DNA of 64,000 nucleotides from Pseudooceanicola endophyticus (GCF_018760365.1 NZ_JAHIAB010000005.1:248001-312000), one strand, 5' to 3'. Shown: positions 1 through 9,200, counted from the stretch's first letter. The notes: generated from the sequence alone by a model not told the origin. Program-made: numbers and translations.

Positions 1-1
1 C

Positions 2-505
2 GGCCTGGTGCTGGCCCCGCCGGGGGCGCGCGTGGCGAAACTGCCGCTCGAGGCGGCACAGGCGGCGGCGCCGGTGGCCAACGACATGCGCCTTGAGGCG
101 GCGCTGCGGGCTCAGGTGCCGCTGCCTGACCGCGCGGTGACGCGACGGATCATGGTGATGCTGAACGGCACGATGCAGCCCTATCGCTGGACCATCAACA
201 ACCAGGTCTGGGACGATCACCAGCCGATCCTGGCCAGCCATGGCGACCGGGTGGAGCTGACCTTCCACAACATGTCGATGATGGCCCATCCGATGCATCT
301 GCACGGCCATGTCTTCCAGGTCGTGGCGCTTGGATCGCAGCGGCTGCGGGGGGCGTTGCGCGATACCGTCCTGGTCCCGGCCATGAGCACGGTGACCGTC
401 GCGCTGGATGCCGGGCAGGCGGCGCGCTGGATGATGCACTGCCACCACATGGGCCACCTCGCCAACGGCATGATGACCGAGCTTTCGGTGCTGCCCACGG
501 CCTGA
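2..505 (+). CDS. Multicopper oxidase, C-terminal part (5' truncated by window edge)
   Basis: The reading frame is open to the window edge, so the first in-frame GTG at 8 is probably internal. The visible ~167 residues are the last cupredoxin domain of a multicopper oxidase. HPMHLHGHVFQV and HCHHMGHLANGMM match the HxxHLHGH and HCHxxxHxxxGM copper-ligand signatures for the type 1 and type 2/3 sites, and the methionine after the last His fits an axial type 1 ligand. The family oxidises metals or organic substrates and reduces O2 to water, usually in the periplasm. The N-terminal domains and any signal peptide lie outside the window, so the substrate cannot be judged. A GC-rich hairpin follows the stop. 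Confidence 0.9.
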   Translation, partial: GLVLAPPGARVAKLPLEAAQAAAPVANDMRLEAALRAQVPLPDRAVTRRIMVMLNGTMQPYRWTINNQVWDDHQPILASHGDRVELTFHNMSMMAHPMHLHGHVFQVVALGSQRLRGALRDTVLVPAMSTVTVALDAGQAARWMMHCHHMGHLANGMMTELSVLPTA

Positions 506-526
506 CGCGCCGCGTCGCACTACCCG

Positions 527-551
527 ACAGGCCCGGCCCCGCCGGGCCTGT
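527..551 (+). terminator. Hairpin after multicopper oxidase gene
   Basis: A perfect 10-bp stem, ACAGGCCCGG (527-536) with CCGGGCCTGT (542-551), and a 5-nt loop lie 22 bp after the stop. There is no long U tract, so this is a weak or factor-assisted terminator. Confidence 0.6.
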
Positions 552-587
552 TGCGGTTCCGGACCCGTCTTGCCATGAATTAGCTGA

Positions 588-616
588 CCTATTAGATAGC
601 CTGACTATCTAATAGG
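588..616. promoter_or_regulatory. Palindromic operator before the MarR gene
   Basis: Perfect inverted repeat with 12-bp arms, CCTATTAGATAG (588-599) and CTATCTAATAGG (605-616), around a 5-bp centre. It is strikingly AT-rich for this window. It ends 9 bp before the MarR start and reaches the AGGGG ribosome-binding site, as expected for an autoregulatory operator of a dimeric winged-helix repressor. The assignment to the adjacent MarR protein is inferred from position and symmetry. Confidence 0.8.
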
Positions 617-625
617 GGCGATGCG

Positions 626-1078
626 ATGGACGAACCTTCCCGGCAGGAAGAGCTTGGCTTCCAGCTCATCACGGTGGCGCGGCGCTACCGGCGGATCATG
701 GATGGGGCGCTGGCCGATTTCGGGCTGACCGATGCGGCGGCGATGCCGCTGCGGGTGCTGGTGCGCCATCCCGAGGGGCTGCGCCAGAAGGACCTGGCCG
801 AGCGGCTGGACATCGAGGGGCCGACCCTGGTGCGGGTGCTCGACCAGCTGGTGACGATGGGGCTGGTGGCGCGGGTCGAGGATCCGCAGGACCGGCGTGC
901 CAAGCAGGTCCGGGTCACCCCCCGGGGGCTGGCGCTCCAGCGCGATTTCGCGGCCCATCTGGATCGGCTGCGGGCCCGGATCTTTGCAGGCACCCCGGCG
1001 GAGGAGGTCGAGGCCACCCTGCGCCTGCTGACCCGGTTTGAAGACAGCCTGGGCGCGCTGCGCGCCGCGCAGGGCTAG
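626..1078 (+). CDS. MarR family transcriptional regulator
   Basis: A 150-residue winged-helix protein. The region around residues 50-100 has the MarR pattern: GLRQKDLAERLDIEGPTLVR as recognition helices, then LVARVEDPQDRRAKQV as the DRR wing. The family forms dimers that bind palindromes near their own promoters and release them on binding phenolic or other small ligands. The AGGGG site at 614-618 selects the ATG at 626 over the out-of-frame ATG at 621. The gene is 15 bp upstream of the FUSC efflux gene and likely cotranscribed with it, so it probably represses both genes through the operator at 588-616. The ligand is unknown. Confidence 0.93.
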   Translation: MDEPSRQEELGFQLITVARRYRRIMDGALADFGLTDAAAMPLRVLVRHPEGLRQKDLAERLDIEGPTLVRVLDQLVTMGLVARVEDPQDRRAKQVRVTPRGLALQRDFAAHLDRLRARIFAGTPAEEVEATLRLLTRFEDSLGALRAAQG

Positions 1079-1093
1079 GCCGGAGGATCCGCG

Positions 1094-2605
1094 ATGTCAC
1101 GTTCGTCGCTGTGGAATGCGCTGCGGCTGGGCCTGGCGGCCTGGACCGCCTTCGCCGTCGCTTCGGGGCTGGGGATCGACCATGCCTTCTGGGCCTCCAT
1201 GCCGGTCTGGGTGGTGGCCCAGCCCTGGCGCGGCGTGCTGCTGGAACGCGCGCTCTGGCGGGTGCTGGGTACCATTGCCGGGGGCGGGCTGGGGCTGGCG
1301 CTGCTGGCCCTGTCGCCGGCGCCGCTGGTGACGGCGCTGGTGATGGCGGCGCTGCTGGGCGGTTTCGCGGCGGCGCTGCACCTGTGGCAGGGGGTGCGCA
1401 GCTACCTGCCGCTGATGAGTGCGATCACAATCGCCGTGGTGGTGATCCCTGCGATGAACGATCCCGGCGCGGGCCTTGGGCTGGCGGTGGATCGGCTGTG
1501 GTGTACGCTGATCGGCGGGCTCTCGGTTGCGGTGATCGTCGGGCTGTTCACGCCGCCCGCCGATGGGGCGGGGTTCCGCGACGAGGCGCTGGCCCTGGCG
1601 GCCCGGGTGGCGCAGACCGCCCGGGCGCTGCAGGCGGGCGCACCTGCGGCCCTGGGGGAAGACCTCCATGCCCTGGCCGATCTTGAAGGCCGCGCGCGGC
1701 TGATGGCCGCCGGCACGCGCCATGGCTATCGCCAGTTGCAGCGTATCGATGCTCTGGTCGCCGCCGGCCTCGCGCTGCTGCAGGCCGGGGCCGCGCGCCC
1801 GCAGCCGGCCTCGGGCGACCGGGCGCGGCTGATGCGGGCCGAGGCCCGGCTGGAGGAAGCCTGCGCCGCCCTGCGCGACCCCCGACCGGGCCGGCTGTCG
1901 CGGCACATCCCGCCGCCGCGCAACCCCGAGCGCGCGGCGGCGATGGCGCTGATGGCCGTTCTGGCCAGCCTGGCCGGCTCGGTTGCAATCCTGCTGACCG
2001 ACAGCATCGCGGCCGAGCTGACGGCCTTTTCCATGGCGATCTTCGCGCTGGTGCTGGGCTCCGTGCCGCTGCCGCAGGCGATGGCGCCAAAGCTGGTGGT
2101 GGGGGCGGTCAGCGGCGTGCTGTTCGGCGCGCTCTACCGGCTGGGGGTGCAGCCCCATGTCGGCGACTGGGGATCGCTGGTGCTGACGCTGGCGCCCTTC
2201 GTGGCCCTGGGGGCGCTGGCCCGGGTGCACCGGCGCACGGCGGTCTTCGCGCTGGATGCCAACATGTGCTTCATGCTGGCCAGCCAGGCCGGAGAACCGG
2301 CGATCCCGGCGGGCGGGGTGGCGGTGATCTCGGTCTGCATGGCGCTTGGCACGGCGCTGATGGTGCTGAGCTTCCTGCTGCTGCCGCGCCCCGGTGCCGG
2401 AACCCTGCGGCGCGCCGAGGCGGCCTTGCAGCGCGATCTGTCGGCGCTGCAGCGCCGCGGTGCCCCGCCCGAGGCCTGGGAGGCCGCCAGCGGGCGGCGC
2501 CTGCTGACCCTGGCGCTGGAGCTGAACAAGACCGGCGGCCAGCTGCCGCAGCAGATCCTGGACCGGATCGAGGCCGGACGGCGCAGCCTGAAGGGCCAGG
2601 GCTAA
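1094..2605 (+). CDS. FUSC family inner-membrane protein, probable aromatic-compound exporter
   Basis: A 503-residue protein built as two membrane blocks (about residues 10-160 and 285-435), each with several hydrophobic segments, separated and followed by soluble helical parts rich in Arg, Ala and Glu. This is the layout of the FUSC/AaeB group, whose studied members export aromatic acids such as p-hydroxybenzoate. A GGAGG site at 1081-1085 precedes the ATG at 1094. Linkage to a MarR regulator is typical of inducible efflux of phenolic acids. No membrane-fusion partner (AaeA-like) is visible nearby. The substrate is inferred only at the level of weak acids or aromatics. Confidence 0.8.
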   Translation: MSRSSLWNALRLGLAAWTAFAVASGLGIDHAFWASMPVWVVAQPWRGVLLERALWRVLGTIAGGGLGLALLALSPAPLVTALVMAALLGGFAAALHLWQGVRSYLPLMSAITIAVVVIPAMNDPGAGLGLAVDRLWCTLIGGLSVAVIVGLFTPPADGAGFRDEALALAARVAQTARALQAGAPAALGEDLHALADLEGRARLMAAGTRHGYRQLQRIDALVAAGLALLQAGAARPQPASGDRARLMRAEARLEEACAALRDPRPGRLSRHIPPPRNPERAAAMALMAVLASLAGSVAILLTDSIAAELTAFSMAIFALVLGSVPLPQAMAPKLVVGAVSGVLFGALYRLGVQPHVGDWGSLVLTLAPFVALGALARVHRRTAVFALDANMCFMLASQAGEPAIPAGGVAVISVCMALGTALMVLSFLLLPRPGAGTLRRAEAALQRDLSALQRRGAPPEAWEAASGRRLLTLALELNKTGGQLPQQILDRIEAGRRSLKGQG

Positions 2606-2636
2606 GACCGGGGGGCGACGGGTCGGCGGACATGGA

Positions 2637-2663
2637 AAAGCCCCGCCGGTCCGGCGGGGCTTT
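2637..2663. terminator. Bidirectional intrinsic terminator
   Basis: Perfect 13-bp stem, AAAGCCCCGCCGG (2637-2649) with CCGGCGGGGCTTT (2651-2663), lying between the converging FUSC and bactofilin genes. The A/T ends make it plausible in both directions. Confidence 0.8.
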
Positions 2664-2708
2664 CGCATTCTGGCAAGGAAGGCCGGGCCCTGGAAAAAGG
2701 CCGGGGCC

Positions 2709-3236
2709 TCAGAAACCGGTGGGGGTGTCCACGGGCGCCGGCGCCGAGGTGGCGGGCGTCGCCGGCTTGGCGGCCTTGCCGGCAGAGGACAGCGGGTCCT
2801 CCTGGCGCTGCACGGAGCCTTCGAAATGCGCGCCGCTCTCGATGGCGATGGTCTTGTGGATGATGTCGCCTTCGACCTTCGCGGTCGAGGTCAGGCGCAC
2901 CTTCAGGCCACGCACGCGACCGATGATGCGACCGTTGATCACCACGTCATCGGCGGTCAGTTCGCCGCGGATGGTGGCGCTTTCGCCGACGGTCAGCAGA
3001 TGGGCACGGATGTCGCCCTCCACGGTGCCTTCGATCTGGATGTCGCCGGTGGTCTTGATGTTGCCGGTGATGTGCAGGTCCGAGGACAGCACCGACGCGG
3101 GCGGCTTCGCCTTGGGTGCCACCGGCTTGTAATCCGCCGGAGCCGCCGCCTTGGGCGCTTCGGTCTTCGGTGCCGGGGTGCTGCTGCTTTCCGAGGTCTG
3201 CTTGCCGGAGTCGTTGATTTTGCTCTTAGAAAACAT
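2709..3236 (-). CDS. Bactofilin (polymer-forming cytoskeletal protein)
   Basis: A 175-residue protein with a low-complexity Lys/Pro/Ala N-terminus (to about residue 48), a central bactofilin domain (about 49-140) of short beta-helix turns rich in G and V (SDLHITGNIKTTGDIQIEGT, then GDIRAHLLTVGESATIRG), and a disordered Ala/Pro tail. Bactofilins polymerise without nucleotide and position envelope-modifying enzymes. The start overlaps the end of the upstream M23 peptidase gene by 11 bp, so the two are translationally coupled. This peptidase/bactofilin pairing is common in proteobacteria and suggests the filament localises the peptidase. Confidence 0.93.
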   Translation of the reverse strand: MFSKSKINDSGKQTSESSSTPAPKTEAPKAAAPADYKPVAPKAKPPASVLSSDLHITGNIKTTGDIQIEGTVEGDIRAHLLTVGESATIRGELTADDVVINGRIIGRVRGLKVRLTSTAKVEGDIIHKTIAIESGAHFEGSVQRQEDPLSSAGKAAKPATPATSAPAPVDTPTGF

Positions 3237-4602
3237 CTTTTGCCGCCTTAATGTAAGTCATCGGATCCACGGGTTTGCCGTTCACGCGCACTTCGTAATG
3301 CACATGCGGGCCGGTCACTCGTCCACTCACGCCAATATCACCGATACGGTCCCCGCGCGAGACTCTTTGTCCCACCTTCACCCGAATGCGAGACAGGTGC
3401 CCGTAGCGGGTTTCGATTCCGAAGGCATGGCGGATCTTGATCAGCCGGCCATAGCCGGTGGACCAGCCCGCGAAGGTGATCACCCCGTCGCCGGTGGCAT
3501 AAAGCGGCGTGCCGATGGGCGCGGCCAGATCGACGCCGTAATGATGCCGCAGGCTGCCGTTCTTCGGATCGTGGCGCACCCCGAAGGGCGAGGAATAGCG
3601 GAAATGCGCGGTGACCGGGATGGCAAAGGGCGCCTCGGTGGCGGCGATGCGGTAGAGGTTCAGCTCGTCCAGCTGCGCCAGGATGCTGTTGGCGCGCGCG
3701 ATATCCGGAGAGGCGAACTGCCCGGAGGTGGTGTAGGCGATGGGCTGCAGCGGGCCACCCTGGCCGGAATAGCCGCGCTTGACCTTCTTCAGCAGCGTGT
3801 CGGGGTTCAGCCCGGCGGCGCGGAACATCTTGTTCAGCGGCTTGATCGACAGGCTCATCGCATCCTCGAGCTGCCGGAAGATCGCGTCGTTCTGGTCCTG
3901 CATCAGGGCCAGGCGGTTCTCCAGCTGGTCGGCCTGGGCCTCGGCGCGCGCGGCATCAGAGCGCGTGTCGTCACGCTCGGCGGCGGTCTGCGTCAGCGCC
4001 TGGCTGAGGTAGTCGAGCGTCTCGTCGGCATAGGGCGGCAGGGCCCTGGCATCCTCCGCCGGGGCGCTGTCCCGGGCGGCGGCCAGGGCGGCGCGGGCAC
4101 TGTCGCGTTCCTTCAGGGTCTTGCGCAGGGTGGACTGGATGACGTCGATGCCGGTCTCCAGCTCGCGCCGGCGTGCCTCCGAGGTCAGCAGTTCGGTCTG
4201 CATGTCCGACACCCGTGCCAGGGCGGTGGAAAAGCGCTTCTGCGCCGCCAGCGCCTCGACCTCGCGGCTGTCGCGTTCCTGGGCCATGGAATCGAGGCTC
4301 TGCTGGTAGCTGGCCTGGTCGCGCACCGCCTGGTCGCGGTAGCTGCCCGCGCCCAGGGAATCCATCATCAGGATGGCCGTGGCGATGATCGTCCAGGCAA
4401 AGACCGCAGCCCCTCCCGCAAGGCCAAGCACCTGCACCCCCGGCTTCAGCCGGATGAAGCGTGTCTCGGTCTCGGATCTCAGGAAGAGGCGGCGCTCGGG
4501 AAAGTACCGCTCCAGCAGGTGATGCAGGCGGCTCGTGCTCCGTCGTCTCACGTCAGTCTTGTCCTTGTCGTCCCGGTCTACCCGGGCGCCCGCTGTCCCC
4601 AC
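3226..4602 (-). CDS. M23 family peptidoglycan metallopeptidase (LytM domain) with N-terminal membrane anchor
   Basis: A 458-residue protein: basic N-terminus, one membrane segment near residues 57-78 (VLGLAGGAAVFAWTIIATAI), a long coiled coil (about 85-240), and a C-terminal LytM/M23 domain (about 345-450). The zinc-site motifs HHYGVDLAAPIG and GPHVHYEV are intact, so it should be an active endopeptidase cleaving peptide cross-links in the periplasm. The start used is GTG at 4602; a shorter N-terminus is possible because no strong ribosome-binding site is obvious. It is cotranscribed with the bactofilin gene, overlapping it by 11 bp. Confidence 0.9.
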   Translation of the reverse strand: MGTAGARVDRDDKDKTDVRRRSTSRLHHLLERYFPERRLFLRSETETRFIRLKPGVQVLGLAGGAAVFAWTIIATAILMMDSLGAGSYRDQAVRDQASYQQSLDSMAQERDSREVEALAAQKRFSTALARVSDMQTELLTSEARRRELETGIDVIQSTLRKTLKERDSARAALAAARDSAPAEDARALPPYADETLDYLSQALTQTAAERDDTRSDAARAEAQADQLENRLALMQDQNDAIFRQLEDAMSLSIKPLNKMFRAAGLNPDTLLKKVKRGYSGQGGPLQPIAYTTSGQFASPDIARANSILAQLDELNLYRIAATEAPFAIPVTAHFRYSSPFGVRHDPKNGSLRHHYGVDLAAPIGTPLYATGDGVITFAGWSTGYGRLIKIRHAFGIETRYGHLSRIRVKVGQRVSRGDRIGDIGVSGRVTGPHVHYEVRVNGKPVDPMTYIKAAKDVF

Positions 4603-4747
4603 ACCGGCACGCCCCCGGTTCTGTTAGCGAGCGCGATGCAAGGGGGCAACAGTTTCGCCCCCGACCGGCGGCGGATCGCGGAAGCCCGGCGAAAATGCGC
4701 GGTTTGCCGCCACCACGCTGCCCCGCACCGGGCAGGAGCGCCCGTTT

Positions 4748-5575
4748 TCAGCGCGCCCGCTCCGGCGTCTCCTCGGCAAGCGGCCAGTAGAAATCCGGTG
4801 GCAGCCCGGCATCGGCGCGCTTTTCCTCGTTGAAGGGCGGCTTCAGCTTGCCGTGGAAATAGCGCCGCACCAGCTCGTGGAACAGCGGCTTGGGATCCTG
4901 CCCCTCGCGCCCGCAGAGGAAATGGAACCACTTGGAGCCATAGGCGACATGGCCCACCTCCTCGGCATAGATGGTCTCCAGCGCCGCGATCACCTGCGCC
5001 TCGCCGGCCTTGCGGAAGACCTCGATCATGCCCGGGGTCACGTCGAGGCCGCGCGCCTCCAGCACCATCGGCACCACGGCCAGGCGGCCGAAGAAATCCT
5101 CCACCGTGTCCTCGGCGGCGCGCCACATCCCGGCATGGGCGGGCAGGGCGCCGTAGAAGCTGCCCAGGCTCTCCAGGCAGTCGCAGACCAGGTTGAAATG
5201 CTTGCTCTCCTCGTCGGCGGCCTTCACCCAGTCATCGTAAAAGCCCATCGGCATCGGTACATGGGCGAAGCGCGCGATGATGTCCCAGTGCAGGTCGACG
5301 GCATTCAGCTCGATATGGGCGACCGCGTGTAGCAGCGCGATGCGCCCGTGCGGGCTGCCGGGGCGCCGCTTGGGCATCTCGCGCGGGTCCTTCAGCTCGG
5401 GCAGGGCCGGGCGGGCGGGGCGCAGCGGCGGCGCGGCCCGTCCGATGGCGATCTCCTCCCCGGCCGCGCGCGCGGCGAACCAGCGCGCCGCATGGGCATG
5501 GCTCAGCGCCGTCTTCTCGCGCCCGTCGGCACAGGTCAGCACCTCCACGGCCATTTCGCTCAAACTCGGGCCCAT
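4748..5575 (-). CDS. Ferritin-like DUF455 family protein
   Basis: A 275-residue protein of the DUF455/COG2833 group. It is all-helical and carries carboxylate and histidine pairs typical of ferritin-like di-iron proteins: AVAHIELNAVDLHWD, AADEESKHFNLV and IYAEEVGHVAYG. A di-iron site is inferred from these E..H and EExxH patterns; the reaction is unknown. The frame is open upstream into the bcp gene, but the ATG at 5575 has an AGGAAG ribosome-binding site and begins where family homology begins. The leader consists of the tripartite repeat element at 5581-5648, whose tail supplies part of the ribosome-binding site. Bcp lies upstream on the same strand. Confidence 0.85.
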   Translation of the reverse strand: MGPSLSEMAVEVLTCADGREKTALSHAHAARWFAARAAGEEIAIGRAAPPLRPARPALPELKDPREMPKRRPGSPHGRIALLHAVAHIELNAVDLHWDIIARFAHVPMPMGFYDDWVKAADEESKHFNLVCDCLESLGSFYGALPAHAGMWRAAEDTVEDFFGRLAVVPMVLEARGLDVTPGMIEVFRKAGEAQVIAALETIYAEEVGHVAYGSKWFHFLCGREGQDPKPLFHELVRRYFHGKLKPPFNEEKRADAGLPPDFYWPLAEETPERAR

Positions 5576-5580
5576 GCGCC

Positions 5581-5648
5581 ATCTTCCTTTTCTTGTTCCA
5601 AATACCTCGGGGGGGCCGGCGCCCTGCGCCGGCGGGGGCAGAGCCCCC
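5581..5648 (-). repeat. Tripartite hairpin-hairpin-core repeat, copy 1
   Basis: Read on the minus strand: hairpin A, GGGGGC-TCT-GCCCCC (5648-5634); hairpin B, GCCGGCGC-AGG-GCGCCGGC (5633-5615); then the core CCCCCGAGGTATTTGG followed by AACAAGAAAA. It lies between bcp and the DUF455 gene. The core runs directly into the DUF455 ribosome-binding site, and the hairpins could terminate bcp transcripts. Copies 2 and 3 are at 12870 and 26751. Confidence 0.85.
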
Positions 5649-5679
5649 CGGCTCCGGCAGCCACCGGCCCCCGCCCGCC

Positions 5680-6141
5680 TTAAAGGGCCTCGACCACCGC
5701 CAGAACCTCTTCGGCATGGCCGGCGACCTTGACCTTGGGCCAGGCCTTCACGACCGTACCGTCGGCGCCGATCAGGAAGGTCGCACGCTCGATCCCCATG
5801 AAGGTCTTGCCGTACATCTTCTTTTCCTTCCACACGCCCCAGCTCTCGCAGACGTCACCTTCGGCATCCGAAAGCAGCTCGACCGCAAGCCCGTGCTTGT
5901 CGCGGAACTTGCCGTGCTTGGCGATCGTGTCCTTGGAGATGCCCAGAACCTTCGCCCCGGCGGCCTCGAACCGGGCGGCGAGCGCGGTGAAATCCTTGTT
6001 TTCCGTGGTGCAGCCGGGGGTGTCGTCCTTGGGGTAGAAGAACACGACCACCGGTGCGGGCCGCAGCTCCGACAGGCTCAGCGTGCCGCCCGAGGTCGCG
6101 GGCAGGGTGAAATCCGGGGCGATGTCGCCTTCAGTCAGCAT
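5680..6141 (-). CDS. bcp: Thioredoxin-dependent thiol peroxidase (Bcp/PrxQ family)
   Basis: A 153-residue peroxiredoxin reducing H2O2 and organic hydroperoxides at thioredoxin expense. The peroxidatic site FFYPKDDTPGCTTE is present with Cys44. The E. coli-type resolving Cys five residues later is replaced (TTENKD). Cys98 (GDVCESWG) is the only other visible candidate, so resolution may use that helix or an external thiol. The open frame extends to 6228, but the ATG at 6141 with GGAGA upstream gives the normal family length. The downstream neighbour is a ferritin-like protein, so both may act in oxidative or iron stress; that link is inferred from proximity. Confidence 0.93.
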   Translation of the reverse strand: MLTEGDIAPDFTLPATSGGTLSLSELRPAPVVVFFYPKDDTPGCTTENKDFTALAARFEAAGAKVLGISKDTIAKHGKFRDKHGLAVELLSDAEGDVCESWGVWKEKKMYGKTFMGIERATFLIGADGTVVKAWPKVKVAGHAEEVLAVVEAL

Positions 6142-6269
6142 GATCTTGCGTCTCCGATGTGGAACTCCGTCTTCCATCTTACGAAGCCTCGTAACAGAAT
6201 GCACCCTCGGGAGGCCGGGCTGCCGCAACGCAAGGCCGCCGCCCGGGGCAGCAAGTACGACGGGACCGG

Positions 6270-9200
6270 ATGGCCGAGAGCGAGCACAGCCGCGAGAACA
6301 CGCGGAGGCAGGACAGCGAGGCGTCCGGCGCGGGCCCCCGGGGGACCGGGGCCGGATCCTGCATGCCCCGGCGCCGCCACGGCCTTGGCCGGACCTGCCT
6401 GATGTCGGCGCTGCGGCTCTGCCTGTTCCTGGTCTTCCTGGCGGTGCTGGGCGGTGCCGGCGCCTTCCTGACCCGCGACCGCAGCTTCGAGGCCCCGCCC
6501 TGGCTGCGCGACCGGATCGAGGCGCGCCTCGATGCCCAGCTGCCGGACCTGTCCATCGGCTTCGACCGGCTGACCCTGACCTTCAGCCATTCCTGGCATC
6601 CCCGGCTCAGCCTCGGCGGCGTGCACCTGGCGGCTGCCGACGGCAAGATGCAGCTCTCGGTGGACCGGCTCGGCGCCCGCTTCTCCCGCCGGCCGCTGCT
6701 GAGCGGTCGGGTAGAGCCCAGCCAGGTCGTGGTTTCCGGGGTGCGGATCCGGCTGCGGCGGCTGGCCGACGGCAGTTTCGACCTGCTCTCGCAGCGTCCG
6801 GGCGACACGCCCAGCCCTCAGGCGGCGGGCCGCGAGGCCAATGCCGCCATGGCGGAATTCAAGGCGCTCCTGCAGTCGCATGGCCTCGACCGGTTGCGCG
6901 ACGTTGTGACCACAGACCTGACCGTCACCTATGACGACCTGCGCGCCGGGCGGCACTGGACGGTCGACGGCGGGCGGCTGGAGATGGAGCGGCGGGGCCG
7001 CAACCTGACCTTCGCGGGCAATTTCGCCCTGCTGGGGGCGCATTCCTATGCCACCACCGTACAGACCAGCTACGTCACCACGCTCGACAATCCGGCGGCG
7101 CAGTTCCAGCTGACCATCGAGGACGCTCCGTCGCGCGATCTGGCAACCCAGAGCCCGGCGCTGGCCTGGCTGGGGCTGCTTGATGCGCCACTTTCGGGGG
7201 CGCTCAGAATGTCGCTGGACAGCCAGGGCGGGCTTGGGCCGCTTCATGCGACGCTGCGCAGCGGCGCCGGAGAGCTGCGCCCCTCAGACAGTGCCAGCCC
7301 GATTCCGTTCAGCGCCGCTTCGGCCTATTTCGACTACGATCCGCAGGCCGGCCAGCTGACCTTCTCGGATCTCTCGGTCGACAGCCCGGCGCTGCGCGCC
7401 ACCGCCGAGGGCAAGGCCCAGCTGAGCGATCTGGGCCGGGGGCCGCTGGCCATGGTCGGCCAGCTGCGCCTGACCGCGCTGGAAGCCAATCCGAGCGCGC
7501 TGTTCCCGCAGAAGCTGAAGCTGGACGGTGCCGAGCTGGACATGAAGCTGGAACTGGACCCCTTCCGCCTGACGCTGGGCAGCCTGACGCTGCGCGACGG
7601 GGCGCAGAACCTGCACCTGCAGGGTCAGCTGCGCACCGATGCGGGCGGCTGGAACCTGAGCCTCGCCGGGGGCGCCAGCGACATGAGTGCCGACACGCTG
7701 CTGACCTACTGGCCCGCCAGCATGGCCGAGAAGACCCGCGACTGGGTCAGCCAGAATGTCAGCGCCGCCGATCTGAACGACCTGCAATTCGCGCTGCGCG
7801 CCCATGAGGGGGCGGCGCCCGATGTCTACCTGTCCTTCGGCTTTGCCGGGATGACCGCGCGGCTGCTGCAGAACCTGCCGCCCGCCGTCCATGCCAGCGG
7901 CGCCGCGACGCTGATGGACAACCGCTTCACCATCCGCGCCAGCGCCGGAGAGGTGCACATGCCCGATGGTGGTGCGCTCGATGTGGCGGGGACCGTGTTC
8001 TCGGTGCCCGACATCCACCAAAAGCCCGCCACCGCGAAGCTTGACCTGCACGTGAACGGCGCGGTGCCCGATCTGCTGGCGGCGCTTGACAGCGATCCCT
8101 GGAATTTCCTCAGCAAGGCCGGGCGCAGCCCCGACCTGGCGCAGGGCAACATCCGCGCCCGCGCCCGGATCTCCTGGCCGATGGAAAAGCCGGTGGACCC
8201 GGAGGCGCTGAAGGTCGCTTTCGCTGCCGATGTGAGCGATGTGCAAAGCGACGATCTGGTGGCGAACCGGCACCTTTCCGCACCGCTGTTGCGGCTAGAG
8301 GGCGACAAGACCGGCATGCGCCTGAGCGGGCAGGGCGATGTCGATGGCGTGCCCTTCGACGGGCGTTTCCACATGGGCTTTGGCGCCGCCGCCGAGACCG
8401 ATCCGGCGACGTTGCAGGCCAGGCTGACGCTCAGCCCGCAGGCGGCGCAGACCTTCGGGCTGGCGCTGCCCGACAATGCGCTGTCCGGGCAGACCCAGGC
8501 GGATCTGAAGGTGACCCTGCCCAAGGGCGCGGCGCCCGAATTCACGCTGACCTCGGATCTGGCGGGGCTGGGGCTGCGGCTTGACAGCCTGGGCTGGCGT
8601 CTGCCGGAGGCAAGCACCGGCACGCTGGCGCTTTCGGGCACGCTCTCCACTCCGGCCGAGATCCGCAGCCTGACCCTGAAGGCCCCGGGGCTGGATGCCG
8701 AGGGGGCGATTTCGCTGGCCGCGGATGGCGGGCTGAAGCTGGCGCGGTTTGATCGCATCCGGGCCGGCGACTGGATGGATGCGAAGGTCGATCTGGTGGG
8801 GCGCGGCAAGGGCGTGCCGCCGGGGGTGGCGGTGAAGGGCGGCTGGGTCGATGTTTCCAAGCTGCCCGAGAAGCAGGGCGGCGGTGACAACGGTCCGGTC
8901 TCTGTGGCGCTGGACGAGGTGCGCATCAGCCCGACGCTGAAGCTGACCGGCTTCCGGGGCGAATTCGCCGACAACGGCGGCCTGGGCGGCCCGTTCAGCG
9001 GCAAGCTGAATGGCGGACCGGTAATCACCGGTCAGATGACGACGGTGGCCAAGGGGACGCGGGTCGCGCTGCAGTCGCAGGATGCCGGCGGCGTGCTGGC
9101 GGCGGCGGGGATCTTCCGCAAGGCGAAGGGCGGCACCCTGGGCCTGACGCTGGAGCCGCTGGGGCCGAAGGGCAGCTACGATGGTCGTGCGCAGGTGCGC

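Noticed and set aside
1097-2668. Long open frames antisense to genes (for example 1097-2668 minus, 8295-10964 minus, 36189-39626 minus, 45754-48582 plus)
   Set aside because: They mirror strong genes on the other strand, have Arg/Gln/His/Gly-rich composition typical of high-GC antisense frames, and show no family pattern or ribosome-binding site.
2681-2708. AGGCC/GGCCT stretch beside the bactofilin stop as a terminator
   Set aside because: The possible stem has too small a loop, and the 13-bp stem at 2637-2663 is a better candidate.
5576-5833. N-terminal extension of the DUF455 frame into bcp
   Set aside because: The extension lies across the repeat element and the end of bcp, is not family-like, and the ATG at 5575 has a better ribosome-binding site.
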